Origin: Gambelia wislizenii
Lineage: Eukaryota; Chordata; Lepidosauria; Squamata; Crotaphytidae
Length of the DNA: 64,000 nucleotides
Assembly: GCA_030847615.1 (NCBI GenBank)
Contig: JAUMIR010000001.1
Location: forward strand, 383,638,687-383,702,686
Direction: 5' to 3'
The notes under the pieces are model-generated. The model was not told the DNA's origin, ran no database searches, and was given only the letters and a program-made list of their open reading frames with translations. Below are positions 1 through 10,644 of the stretch, piece after piece (positions within the stretch are counted from its first letter, which is position 1; every line of letters begins with the position of its first letter). The position numbers were made by a program, and so were the translations under genes.

Positions 1-630
1 TGAGATTTCTGGGGATAAACTAGGACTCAGCTACCTACAAAAATGCTCACTTGCTGTCTTCTGAGAGGAGCCAAAAGAAGGATTTAAACACACACACATG
101 TGCACACACACACACAGAAGACCAGATGGCACAATTTTGCTCTTAAATTACAATGTGTGGATTTGAGTTGTACATGGTGGATAATAGCATTATAAATGAC
201 CTCTACTAGCTTAGTTTGTTCATACACAAATATTTAGAATTAGGTAATTGTCAGGGCAAGGAAGTCATATTCGCTGTATGGGACATTGAGGAGCCTGATC
301 TTCCGCCCACCTCATCCATATCCTTGGACTTACATTAAAAAATAAATAAATCTTGAAATGTTTAAACTCAAAATTCTCTCCTATGGTGTGGGGGAAATTC
401 CACCATTTAAACAACCCACTATGGGTTGTTTGAGGTTCAGAAGAGGCCAGGGATATAGCTATGTATATATTCCCCCACAAATAAGACTTCTGCTCCCCTT
501 AAATAAAATTTTCCTTCAGTCCCAAATTTATAGCATTGAAAAGAGTGAACTGCTGAAATTCCTTCACACCTAGCCCTCTTATTTGCTGTGTTATCTTTGA
601 TAACTTTGCTTGTCACATTCTTTGGATGTG
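1..630. other. No gene seen; short CA-rich microsatellite
   Basis: I see no coding region or recognisable repeat here apart from an interrupted (CA)n tract at about 91-117. The open frames are short and look like chance. Confidence 0.6.
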
Positions 631-938
631 AATCATAGAATGATAGAATTAGAAGAGACCACAAGGGCCATCTAGTCCAACCCCTGGCCATGCAGGAACA
701 CACAATCAAAGCATTCCCAGCAGATGGCCATCCAGCCTCTGTTTAAAAACCTCCAAAGAAGGAGACTCCACCACACTCCAAGGCAGTGCATTTCACTGTC
801 AGAACAGCCCTTACTGTCTGAAAGTTCCTCCTAATGTTTAGGTGGTATCTCTTTTCCTGTAGCTTGAGTCAATTGTTCCATGTCCTTGTCTCTGGAGCAG
901 CAGTAAACAAGCTCGCTCCATCCTCAGTATGACATCCC
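631..938 (-). mobile_element. CR1 LINE 3' end, 5'-truncated
   Basis: The plus strand opens with the reverse complement of the CR1 terminal ATTCTATGAT repeats, followed by the complement of the conserved 3' segment 'CTGGATGGCCATCTG'. It then runs into the complement of the last coding part of ORF2. The same 3' end occurs several times in this window (17.5, 47.3 and 49.0 kb plus; 25.8 kb minus). Only about 300 bp remain, as expected for a heavily 5'-truncated CR1. Confidence 0.9.
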
Positions 939-1107
939 AAAGCTGTATTTCTAAGTGTTTTATTGAAATTTTAAGTTACTTTAATTCTAGAAATTTGGGA
1001 ACTGAAAGAAAATTTCATTGAGGGAAGGCAGAATTCTTATTGGAGGGCATTGCCCTCATCTCCTCCACCCACAGCCAAATCCCTAGGAGATGCTTTATTT
1101 GGACTAA

Positions 1108-1592
1108 GGGCACATCTACAGTGGCCAGAATAATTTGGGGGCAGCCTGGAGTATTCTAGCCCCGGAGCTGCTCCGGATTCCTCATGTTACCGGTCCACTC
1201 CATGGTGACACCAGGCAGTTGTCTTCACATATATCCCCACTATGTTGCCTAGCACCACCAAAGTTGGCATGAGTTGCATCTTCTGAGGCCAGAAATGAGG
1301 CACCCAGTGTGGATCACTTGGCTGGGCAACTCATTGTGACCTCAGACGACACAACTCATGGCAGTGGGCAACACAGCAGGGATGCATGTGAAGACATTCG
1401 CCTGGTGTCACTGCAAATGGTGAGATTTTATAGCCCCATTTTAAGGGTGGGTTCGTGTGGGTCGGTGCTGAACTGGCTGGACATCATGAAGTCAGTTCAC
1501 ACAAGAACTGAAAATTGGGCCCTGCATCATCTGGACTGATCACCGTGGGAGGAGCGAGGAGGATGTTTTATTTGGCTGGTGTAGACAAGTCC
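1108..1592. mobile_element. Non-autonomous DNA transposon (Harbinger-like MITE, tentative)
   Basis: Imperfect terminal inverted repeats begin GGGCACATCTACAG on the left and, reverse-complemented, GGACTTGTCTACACC on the right. The flanking trinucleotides are TAA (1105-1107) and TAG (1593-1595), close to a 3-bp target duplication. The interior has no coding capacity beyond a 76-residue open frame. The ends resemble those of the elements at 30.7 and 39.4 kb. Confidence 0.55.
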
Positions 1593-2929
1593 TAGGATGT
1601 AAACTAGAAGTCATATTCTGATTCTTTCTGGTTTAAGAAGAGGCCTCTCTTGGAAAGGTCAAATACATGGCAATATTTCCCACAAAATTTCAACATTTAC
1701 TGGAGAGGCCTATGGGTTATAGGTAGCATTTTTATTTTAAAAAATGTTTTAAACTTTTTTTGCGGGGGGGGGGTGCTTGGAGGCCTTGAAGATGTCCTGG
1801 AGTTGCATGTGTCCTATGTGTTGTTTTTGCCCACCTCTGACCCACATGTAACTCTGCCTACTGGCTGTTTTTAAGAAACAAGAAAGATCCATTATCCAAA
1901 AACAAAACAAAATTCAGAGTAAGATAATTCCATCAAGCAGTTTCCCAAGCTTTGCCCATTTAAGATGGCATTAATTCACAGCTAGGATTGAAAGTAATGG
2001 AAGATGCCCCTTGTATTCCCACCCACCACTATTGGTCCCATCATTGTATTTCAAGCAATAGGGAAAGGGCAAAAACCAATATGGCCCTGGAGAGTGAAAG
2101 TGGTTAAAGCACAAGTATACAATGTAGCATGGCATGGTTACAGTGATACATTTTTCATTTGCAAAACACCCCTTAGATTGCATTTACTGTACTTGCATTT
2201 GTCCTTGATCAAAGGGCTACTAGCTATTAAGGGAAATTCTTTTGTATCCACACAGACTGTTCCGATAACTTTCTGATCGTATGTCAGAAAGTTAATAGAC
2301 TATACGTGGATTGGGTCTAGACACAGAAAAATGTTATGGCTGCAAATCTTTACTAAATTGTTTGATTCCATAAGATATTCATGACAATGCGTTACCTGCA
2401 ACATAATGAAGGACCATTCTGTTCATGATTACTGTGGGCTTTTCAGCCGTAATACCTTTTAGGCAAGAGAACAAAAGAGGGCCCATCTGTTCAAGGATTT
2501 ATTTTCATAAAGGCTTGTATTTCAGAGAATTTGAATAATACCATCAGGACTGAAAATCCTAAACCTGTATGAAGGTTGCTTTTTATGACCTCATTCCAAT
2601 AGCTTTGTAATCTTGTGCCCCCTCCAGCATTGTACTTTCAAGGTCCTCTAGGTCAAAAATGCAATTTGGAATGGCCTCTCTTGTGTATTTCAAGTTCTGA
2701 TGTGCTTCTATTTGCACTTAGTTTGTACTGTCTTGTACTTAGTAAGTATGCACAAACTGTGCCTATATTATAAACTCCAATTTTTTATAGTATGCTTCTT
2801 TGTGTCATGTTTTGGAGTAGGCACCATGCCATATCGCACCATACTCATCCAACATAATGAATAAGAACACTAATGTAAAACACTGATCACCTCAAAACAA
2901 GGAAGACGAGGAGGAGGAGGCAATCATTT
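1593..2929. other. No gene or clear repeat recognised
   Basis: AT-rich sequence with a G homopolymer near 1762-1772. Open frames of 70-90 codons overlap on both strands (1971-2276) but show no family resemblance, so I treat them as chance. Confidence 0.5.
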
Positions 2930-3520
2930 AATTAATAATACTAATACTAATACCACTACTAATACTACTACTAATAAAATTTATTTATCCCTCGCCCCTC
3001 TGTTAAAAACAATCGGAGCAGTTTACAAAAATTAAAATACAAATACAGATTAAAATCCCTAAACACTACCTACCCCCACCCTCCCCCATAAAAAAAATTA
3101 AACCAATATAAATTAAAATCAACTAATCACATTTTTTAAATTCACATTTTTAAAATCACATTTAAAAAAAATAATAAATAGCCAGCAGACTAAAAAAAAA
3201 AAAAAAAGGCCAGGAGCTCCTGAGGCCAGGATCTAATTAGGAAAGGCCTGCCAAAAGAGATCCGTCTTTAGTGCTTTTTAAAAGCTACTCAGGCTCATCA
3301 TCTGACAGATCTCATTCGGCAGGCCATTCCACAATTTGGGGGCGATTACTGAAAAGGCCCTCTGGGAGGTTGCAGACAGCCTAGATTTTTGTGGCTGAAG
3401 CAAATTCCTCCCAGAGGACCGGAGTGCATGGGGAGGATTGTATGGGAGGAGGCGGTTCTGAAGATAAGTTGGACCCAACCATTTAGGGCTTTAAAGGTAA
3501 TAGCCAACACCTTCCAACAA
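2930..3520 (-). mobile_element. L2-like LINE 3' end, 5'-truncated
   Basis: The right part (3278-3478, minus) encodes the last part of an L2-like ORF2. It includes an LQPQKSRLSATSQRAFSV-type segment that also ends the near full-length copy at 35.1 kb. It is followed by a 3' UTR and a terminal A/T-rich simple repeat of TAATAC/AAT units at about 2930-2975. Homology to the 34.8-35.35 kb copy runs from the simple repeat to about 3520 and then stops. Confidence 0.88.
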
Positions 3521-3642
3521 CATCCAAGCTACTGAAATTACAAAACTTGTATGTGCTCTCAGTCCCTAAGATGAGCATTGCAGAGTTTGAGAAGTAGACC
3601 AAGTCTATGAAAGCTTATGCTACAACTTCTTCCTCTCAGTTA

Positions 3643-4255
3643 GGACATTATCAGATGTGGCAAAAATCGCATGATTACAACATCAGGGTAGCACAAATGG
3701 CTCCTGCTATCACACAGCGTCATTGTCCTTGAGTTATTACCTGTGCTGCAGCTGGGAAAAAGGCGGTCTTTCTCATTCATGGGACAAACCATCAATAGAT
3801 TGTCCATAGCACTCTTTTTGCACTATTGACTGTATGTGAAACCATGTCCCATTGTAATCGCAAGATTACAGCATGAATGGGCAGTCCTCAGCGAGAAAAT
3901 GTCTGGGTGAGAACTCAAAAATGAAGCACGTAACACTCTTTTTATGAACTATCCCCTTTAGTTTGCATGTTTTTAGGTTTGTTTCAGTGCTTGTGTGTTC
4001 ATTTACTTTCTTAAGGTGTTTTTGGAGTTTTAAGCATGCTCGTGTCTTCTTGTGAGAACTGCTGAAACCTCACCCATGCCAAATCGCAGAAAACTTCAAT
4101 TCCTGAAGCACTAGTGGTCTTCTTGCGATAATTAAGTGGAATTTCTTTCACGTGATTACAGCTATGTGCGATAATGACCGTTATAATGCCACAATGTTCC
4201 CACTGTCTTCATTCGCAGAATTACAGTGTTTTTAGATACTAGTCTTATAATGTCC
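3643..4255. mobile_element. Harbinger-like non-autonomous DNA transposon, 613 bp
   Basis: Terminal inverted repeats begin GGACATTATCAGA on the left and GGACATTATAAGA on the right (reverse complement). Identical TTA trinucleotides flank the element (3640-3642 and 4256-4258). A 3-bp TTA duplication and GG-starting termini fit PIF/Harbinger. No transposase is encoded. A related, inverted copy lies at 55775-56250; the shared core includes the segment around 3990-4085. Confidence 0.72.
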
Positions 4256-4927
4256 TTAGTCTCAAAGGTGCTACAAGATCCCCTTGCTTACTGATATTCC
4301 AGACATGTCTTTGAATTCTAATGCAAAGTTTAGTTTCCTTTCAATGTGAGACCACTGCAGAATTCAGAATTCTGGTGTCGACTAATATACAAACATATAG
4401 CTTATCACAAGCTCATACTCCACCTAAGCTATTTGCTCTCCTCCCACTTCATTCCAAATCTAAATTCAAATGTTAAAAATAACTACAGATCTGCTTATCT
4501 GCTGCCTGAAAGCAACTGGAAGTTTTTACAGTTGCTTATTATTTGAGTAATGTTTTTTGGTAAGAGATTGCCGGCTGTTAAGAAATATCAGCATTCTTAT
4601 CTCTGACCTCTCATTGGTTGCTCACTCAAAGTGATTATGACTGTTGCCACACAAGTAAAAAGCAGGTAACTAATCAAGAATGTAGAAGATGTCTCATACA
4701 TTGACACGATGGGCAATGCTAGTCATTGTGTTGTTGTAGAAAGATGTCTTTGGGAAAGCTTTTTCAGAAACAATGCTTGTTTAAAGCACCTCTATATCTT
4801 CTGTTTATATTTATGAAACATTACTCATATTTATGATACAATTCCCTAATTTAAAAAATCCTAAAGCAAAACAGTTGTCACAAATGCCTACTTTAATGGT
4901 ACCGGTTACTTTATTACTGCTCCAATG
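4256..4927. other. No gene or repeat recognised
   Basis: Ordinary AT-rich sequence. One 66-codon plus-strand open frame (4346-4546) has no recognisable motif. Confidence 0.5.
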
Positions 4928-4936
4928 AGGAAAATC

Positions 4937-4987
<51 letters not shown>
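4928..4987. repeat. (TC)n microsatellite at a LINE 3' tail
   Basis: About 60 bp of almost pure CT dinucleotide, reading (GA)n on the minus strand. It directly follows the 3' end of the minus-strand LINE fragment at 4988-5640. The same junction recurs at 10.1, 52.7 and 55.7 kb, so it is probably the element's own tail. Confidence 0.9.
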
Positions 4988-4989
<2 letters not shown>

Positions 4990-5640
4990 CTTTTCTTCGC
5001 AAACGAAGATTCAGGAAGGACTCATCCTGCACTTTCTGCAAGCGCGCTGATGACTAAAAAGGCCAATCCAAGATAAACAAGTCCAGTTGCAGAAAGCACA
5101 GCAGAAGGTCTCCTTGGGTGATGTTTCTGGGTTGTGGTTCTTTCTGCGTTGTCGTTTCTCTTCAAGACTTGTTTGGCATGAGTTCTCAAATAAAGCTGCA
5201 GCATTGTGGATAGTGCGTCTCCATGCCTCCCGATGTGAGGCCAGGGCAGAACATTGTTGGTGATCAATTTGGCTGAGCCTGAGATGTTGTTTCAGGGAGT
5301 CCTTGTATCGCTTTTTGGGCGTGCTCCTCTTACGCTACGAGTTCACCGTAAAGTACTATTTTGGGGAGGTGATGGTCCTCCATCCTAGAAATGTGCCCTG
5401 CCCAGCGCAGCTGTGTTCTCAATATCATGGCCTCAATGCTGGTGATCCCTGCTTGCTCAAGGACAGCAACATTCGTCACATAGTCAGTCCAGTGTATATT
5501 TAGGATTGTGCGTATACAGTGGTGATGAAAGCATTCGAGGAGTTGTAGGTGGTGGTGATAGGTGACCCATGTTTCAGATCCATAAGGGAGAATAGACAGT
5601 ACAACGGCTCTATACACACTGAGGAAAATAATGTTAGAAG
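4988..5640 (-). pseudogene. LINE ORF2 C-terminal remnant ending in a zinc-finger-like motif (copy 1)
   Basis: The minus-strand reading (5330-5617, continued in other frames down to 5022) encodes the C-terminal part of a non-LTR retrotransposon reverse transcriptase. Segments include YGSETWVTY, RTQLRWAGHISRMEDH and, near the end, a C-x2-C...H-x4-C finger. Frame changes split it into at least two pieces. The thumb-region pattern (YGxETW, RWAGHxxRM) is common to several LINE clades, and I cannot assign the clade. Upstream catalytic motifs are absent. The copy is truncated near the same codon (GTGTATAGAG) as the copy at 9.48 kb. Dead fragment. Confidence 0.8.
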
Positions 5641-5696
5641 AAAGCTGACAGAACTTTTATCTTCAGGGAATGGTGAAACAATGTTGACTGATTTCA

Positions 5697-7055
5697 AAGT
5701 GTGAAGTCGAAGGCTTTCACGGCCAGCATCCATAGGTTTTCTGTGGGGTTTTTTTGGGCTGTGAGGCTGTGTTCTGGAAGAGTTTATTCCTGACGTTTTG
5801 CCCGCATCTGTGGCTGGCATCTTAGAGAATGGTGGGGTAGAGGTGTGTGGGGTTTATACACTGTGAGTCCTTGTTGGAGAAGATATGTAAATGTGTGTAT
5901 TTGTTCCTAGGGTGGGAGGATATGCAAGGAGTATTAGTGTCTGTTTGGCTAATGGGTAGTTAAAGGTCCATTATCTGCTGGCTCTCCCCCTGTCCCTGGG
6001 TGAAGTTCATTTGCATGTGTTGAGTTTTGATTTTGGTGTTTTTCAGGACTGGTAGCCAAACTTTATTTACTTGAAGGGTTTCTTCTTTCCTGTTGAAGTT
6101 GTCCAGGTGTTTGTGGATTTCAATAGCTTCTCTGTGCATTCTGACATGATAGTTGTTGGCCTGGTCCAGAATTTCAGTGTTTCTAAATAACATTTTGTGT
6201 CCAGGTTGGTTTGTAATATGTTCCACTACTGCTGTTTTTTTCTGGCTGGCCCAGTCTCTTTTGCCCTTCGCTGAGCATAGAATTTCTTGGATTTTCTTGG
6301 TTGGTCTGTAGATTGTTTGGAGGTTGTGTTTCCTCATCAGTTTCCCTATTCTGTCTGTGACTCCTTTGATGTATGGTAAAAATACCTTCCCTTTGGGTGT
6401 CTGTTTTTCTTTATTCCTGTGGTTTTTTCTGGGTCTGGCTGCTCTTGTGATGTCTGATCTAGAGTAACCATTAGCCTGTAGGGCCCAGTTTAGGTGCTTC
6501 AGTTCGTCCTCCAGGTAGTGAGGTTCGCAGATCCTTTTTGCACGGTCTACCAATGTTTTTATTGTGCTTCTTTTTTGTCCTGGGTGATGATTTGAGTTCT
6601 TGTGTAGGTATCTGTCTCTGTGTGTGGGTTTTCTGTATACTTTCTGGCCCAACCGTTGGTTTGGTTTGTGGATGACTAGGACATCCAAGAATGGCAATGT
6701 TCCTCCCTTTTCTTTTTCCATTGTGAATTGGATATTCGGGTGGATGTTGTTCAGGTGGTTCAGAAATGCAACCAAATCTTCTTCTTTGGGGCTCCAAATG
6801 GTGAAAGTGTCACCCACATATTGGAACCATGTTGTCAGCTTTTTTGATGCTGTTTCCAGGGCTTGCTTTTCAAAATGTTCCATGTAAAAGTTTGCTATCA
6901 CGGGGCTCAGAGGGCTACCCCATTTATCTGTTCATAGAATTTGTTATCCCACTGGAAGTAGCTTATGGTGAGACAATGTTTGAACAGGGCTGTGATGTCT
7001 TCTGGAAATATTTGTTGGATGAGTGCCATAGTGTTCATTATGGGGACTTTGGTGA
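5697..7055 (-). mobile_element. Penelope-like element, 5'-truncated and internally deleted
   Basis: Read on the minus strand, the element begins inside a reverse transcriptase (near 7055), runs through its thumb and linker, and ends in a 3' region with the conserved 'GATGCCAGCCACAGATGC' segment and a terminal 'GAAGTCGAAGGC' complement at 5700-5712. Further pieces of the same 3' region lie at 10.4-11.2 kb and 40.6-41.5 kb. The GIY-YIG endonuclease core is missing: the frame jumps from the RT linker directly to the segment VVEHITNQPGHKMLF (about 6190-6250). Confidence 0.85.
5960..7050 (-). pseudogene. Penelope-like reverse transcriptase remnant, catalytic Asp lost
   Basis: The 313-residue minus-strand frame (5960-6901) starts VIANFYMEHFE-like, just after RT motif B. 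Motif C should read YVDD but here reads QYVGDTF (about 6800-6815), so one metal-binding Asp is Gly. Then follow a PFLDVLV segment, YRKPTHRDRYLH, and a linker with PYIKGVTDRIGKLMRKHNL, typical of Penelope-like enzymes. Upstream in another frame (6905-7050), FQWDNKFYEQINGVAL matches the region before motif B. A stop and frame break separate it from the main frame, which looks like a short deletion at the (MG)SPLSP motif. The GIY-YIG core is deleted. Non-functional. Confidence 0.85.
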
Positions 7056-7800
7056 TTTCAAACTAGTGGAAATAATATATAATATTTATCCTCCATACAC
7101 TTAACTCTTTTTTAAAAAAATCATAAAAGAGATGGCATATTTTTTAAAAATGAATAAAATGTTTAATTTTTTTTTTTAAAAAAGAAATCTCAAGCCATTT
7201 TAGCAAACAAAATTTACATGCACTATAATAGCACTGACCATGTCAGGACTGTAAATCATGAGTATGTTAAAGCAAGTGTGCACTGCCTTAGCACATATGT
7301 TATTAAAAATTATTAGCATTTTGCTAGTATTTAGGATAATTCCCCTTGCCCCACATGCTTTTCACATTAGTTCAGCTGTGTGGGTGCCCCTTCTCTGTGG
7401 TGAAACCTGGTGTTTTTTCACAGGGGTGGGGGAAGCCACACATGCGGGATACACATGTGGTGTAAAAGTGCCTTTTGATAGTGACAGCCTTGAAACAAAT
7501 GTTTAGATGTTGAATTTTTTCTATCAAAGCATACCAAAGGATCTAAAACTTGGCCATTTTAGTAGGCTAAATCCAATGTTAGTCCCACTACAGTAGACCT
7601 TCAGATGGAAAGAATATTCACCATTATTTGTTTCTTTTCTACCCCCAGGGCGGGTCCTGACACTCGGGAAAAGAAGAATACAGTGGTGAGGATTTTGCAG
7701 TTTTCTCCCAGTATTTGTATTTTCATATTACCAGGTAATTTTTGGGATTTTTTTTGTGTGTGTGCAGAATTATATATGTGGGGTTTTTTGTGTGTGAGGT
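7056..7800. other. AT-rich sequence, nothing recognised
   Basis: A/T homopolymer runs near 7110-7190. No coding region or terminal repeat that I can support. Confidence 0.5.
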
Positions 7801-7809
7801 TGGTGGGGG

Positions 7810-8070
7810 TTAGTGCAGAAAATATTGTTTCCAAGCAGCCGTGCATGGTTTTGTACAAGATTGTTGTTTTCAGTGCAAAATTGCAGCAATTTTACACAAC
7901 AAATACTCTTGCACAGCAAAAGCCTTGTGCAAAAAGCAGCAACCTTGCACAAAGATAGCAATGTGGTTTTATTGTCCAAGATGGAGGCTTTCTGTGCCAG
8001 ATTGCTGATTTTTGCATGGAAAATAGCAATCTTACACAGAAAACACACATGGTTGTTGGAAACAATGTTT

Positions 8071-8078
<8 letters not shown>
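7810..8078. repeat. Imperfect inverted repeat (foldback)
   Basis: The left arm from about 7815 (ATTGTTTCCAAGCAGCC...) pairs with the right arm ending near 8070 (...GGTTGTTGGAAACAAT). Arms are roughly 75-90 nt, imperfect, with similar GCAAAATTGCAGCAAT-type segments inside. It may be an old palindromic MITE. No clear target duplication is visible. Confidence 0.6.

Positions 8079-8102
<24 letters not shown>
8079..8102. repeat. (CA)n microsatellite
   Basis: About 11-12 uninterrupted AC dinucleotides directly next to the right arm of the 7.8-8.08 kb foldback. Confidence 0.95.
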
Positions 8103-9282
8103 CCAATTTTCATACAAAAAAATTCCCATGCATTTCTTCAATGAATATTTTCCCAAAACACTTTAGGATGTGCAAGTACTGGATGAAAGCTACATAGAAA
8201 TATTTGTTTTCTCTGCAGCGGGAAGAAAACTGTGGAAATTATTTGTCCTCACTTGGAAGAAAAAAAACAGTCTAATATAAACATCTCTAGTAAATGTGTT
8301 GAAGTCAATGGAACTTACATAAGTACCAACTTAAAAGTTCTATTGATTTCAATGAGCTGATTCTAGTTGAGAGACTAACATAGGCTTTACAGTTATCAGC
8401 ATTTATAACTTTTGTATTGACATAGGATCAGGTACAAAAATTCTGGCTTTACACTACATCAAGTCTGTTATTTTCTCAGACAATTTTATTTATCATTGTC
8501 ATCTAAATGGCTGTCATCAAAACAAAATTTAAAAATTCAAGGTTGTTTTTCTAAGCAGGTTCTACTGAAATCAGGTTCTACTGAACTGAACAGGACTCAT
8601 TAAAAGTACAAATGTTTTGCACCAAAATATGTGGTACAGGAACCATCTCAAAACACTGCACTTCTACATCATGTATTGCTAAAAAACCCATTCCTTTTTA
8701 TTGACATCCCAAGCTGTCAATTGATCTCCAGTGGCAATTTGTTGCCGGCATTGCCGGCATTTGAATCCTTGCACCATTGTACTCATGTGAATACAGTGTA
8801 AATGGGCAAACACTTCTGGATGAGAGCGCAACCGCAAGGTAGGGGATGATCTTTTTATATTCCCCCCCCCATGTACTTGGGATTTTAAAAGTGTGTTTTA
8901 ATGCTTTGCTGTACTTTTTGTGTCTTTATTTTGTTTTATTTTTTAATTTCCCGTGCTACCATCTTCTTATGAGAATCAGTGAGCTTTCAATCCCAGAAGT
9001 AAATGGAGCTCTGTTTGTGTTCCATTACTGCTAGGGAAGCCTCATTGATGATACTCAAGGTAAATCTGGTCGGGGGTGTGTGTCTTCTTTAGCCGGCTTA
9101 AAAACGATACAATTTATGCCAGCAAAAGAACATTAAGGGAGTGGTGGTCTGATAAAGTCCTATAACAATCAAATAATGGCCTTTGCTACATATTTTCATA
9201 CTATAAATATATGAGTGTAAACCAAGTATACTTGATGATAAATATGCACGCATCACATTGCCACCTGGATATGTCTGATGGA
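8103..9282. other. No gene; possible MITE remnant at 8780-9080
   Basis: Mostly unremarkable. The stretch 8870-8960 (TTAAAAGTGTGTTTTAATGC..., TTTATTTTTTAATTTCCCG) resembles the reverse complement of 58985-59060 inside the element at 58.8 kb, so an old relative may lie here. I cannot fix its ends. Confidence 0.35.
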
Positions 9283-9317
9283 GTGAACAGACAGCAAAGC
9301 TTACTCCATTAGCTCAC
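9283..9317 (+). repeat. Left copy of a ~35-bp direct repeat flanking a LINE insertion
   Basis: The sequence starting ACAGACAGCAAAGC recurs at 10199-10233 with about four mismatches. The two copies bracket the LINE fragment and its 5' junk, so they look like a long target-site duplication. Confidence 0.7.
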
Positions 9318-9478
9318 TACATTGTACAGTTGTCTGTATTGTACTATACAATACTGGATGTGCTTTCAAATGTATTGTACTAAAAATTGTATTGAATAGT
9401 ATTGCGTTGAGTGTACTGTATTGAATTATACTGCATAGTGATGTATTATGATGCATTGTATTGTACATTTTGTGATGT
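9318..9478 (+). repeat. Degenerate TATTG-type low-complexity stretch
   Basis: Repeated variants of TATTGTA/TATTGAAT (for example near 9350, 9375, 9390, 9415 and 9455) form a decayed short-period repeat. It joins the LINE coding remnant at about 9479. It lies inside the 35-bp direct repeats and so entered with, or grew within, the insertion. Confidence 0.55.
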
Positions 9479-10136
9479 TGTGTGTATAGAGTCATTGTAC
9501 TGTCTATTCTCCTTTATGGATCTGAAACATGGGTCACCTATCGCCACCACTTACGACTCCCTGAACGCTTTCATCACCACTGTCTATGCACAATCCTAAA
9601 TATACACTGGACTGACTATGTGACGAATGTTGCTGTTCTTGAGCAAGCAGGGATCACCAGCATTGAGGCCATAATATTGAGAAAACAGCTGCTCTGGGCA
9701 GGGCACGTTTCTAGGATGGAGGACCATTGCCTCCCCAAAATAGTACTCTACAGTTAACTCGCCATGGGTCAGTGTAAGAGGGGCGCTCCAAAAATGCGAT
9801 ACAAGGACTCCCTGAAACAACAACATCTCAGGCTCGGCCAAATTGATCACCAACAATGGTCCACCCTGGCCTCACATCGGGAGGCATGGAGACGCACTAT
9901 CTACAATGCTGCAGCTTTATTTGAGAACTCACGCCGAACAAGTCTTGAAGAGAAACGACAATGCAGAAAGAATCACAACCCAGAAACACCACCCAAGGAG
10001 ACCTTCTGCTGTGCTTTCTGCAACTGGACTTGTTTATCTTGGATTGGCCTTTTTAGTCATCAGTGCGCTTGCAGAAAGCGCAGGATGAGTCCTTCCTGAA
10101 TCTTCGTTTGCGAAGAAAAGCCAGAGAGAGAGGAAG
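9479..10136 (+). pseudogene. LINE ORF2 C-terminal remnant with zinc-finger-like end and GA tail (copy 2)
   Basis: The plus strand encodes YRVIVLSILLYGSETW, LLWAGHVSRMEDH and, after a stop and frame shift near 9757-9764, GQCKRGAPKMRYKDSLKQQ, then CCAFCNWTCLSW...FSHQCACRKRR. The last part is a C-x2-C...H-x3/4-C finger. It is the same family and almost the same 5' truncation point as copy 1. The DNA after the stop codon ends 'GAAGAAAAGCCAGAGAGAGAG', the shared 3' terminus. Clade not assigned. Non-functional. Confidence 0.82.
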
Positions 10137-10198
10137 ATGTTGTACGCTGCCCCAATTCTGAGGAGAGAGGTGGGTAATAAATAACAGTCTTAAGTATT

Positions 10199-10233
10199 AA
10201 CAGACAGCAAAGCCTCCTCCATTAGCTCAGCAC
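10199..10233 (+). repeat. Right copy of the ~35-bp direct repeat
   Basis: Partner of 9283-9317. Together they delimit an insertion of about 880 bp. Confidence 0.7.
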
Positions 10234-10431
10234 AAACCAATGCCGATTTTGATTCTACCTCCCCCAGTATTTCCGTCAGCAGGCATTCAACCATGGTCTT
10301 CGTTGGAGCTTTTCTCAACCCTGATAGCCAAGATCTTTGAATTCAACCTCCCACAAACTGATACCCCTCTCAAGATGTGATGTAATGCAATCATCATCAT
10401 ACCTAGTCATGGTGGCGAATGACATAGTAGT

Positions 10432-10640
10432 AATGTGAAGTCGAAGGCTTTCACAGCCGGCATCCATAGATTTTTCTTGGTTTTTTCCCAGGCTGTGAGG
10501 CCGTGTTCTGGAATAGTTTCTTTCTGATGTTTCACCTGCATCTGTGGCTGGCATCTTCAGAGAATGGTGGGGTAGAGTTGTGTGGGGTTTATATATTGTG
10601 AACTCCTGTTGGGCAGTATACGTAAAGTGCAGTGTGCAAA
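10432..10640 (-). mobile_element. Penelope-like element 3' fragment, minus orientation
   Basis: Contains the complement of the family's terminal region (GTGAAGTCGAAGGC at the left edge, CATCTGTGGCTGGCATC near 10540), as at 5.7 kb. It abuts an oppositely oriented fragment from about 10645. Confidence 0.8.
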
Positions 10641-10644
10641 CATG

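Noticed and set aside
9301..9495. Minus-strand frame rich in Tyr, Thr, His and Ile
   Set aside because: Translation of the degenerate TATTG repeat.
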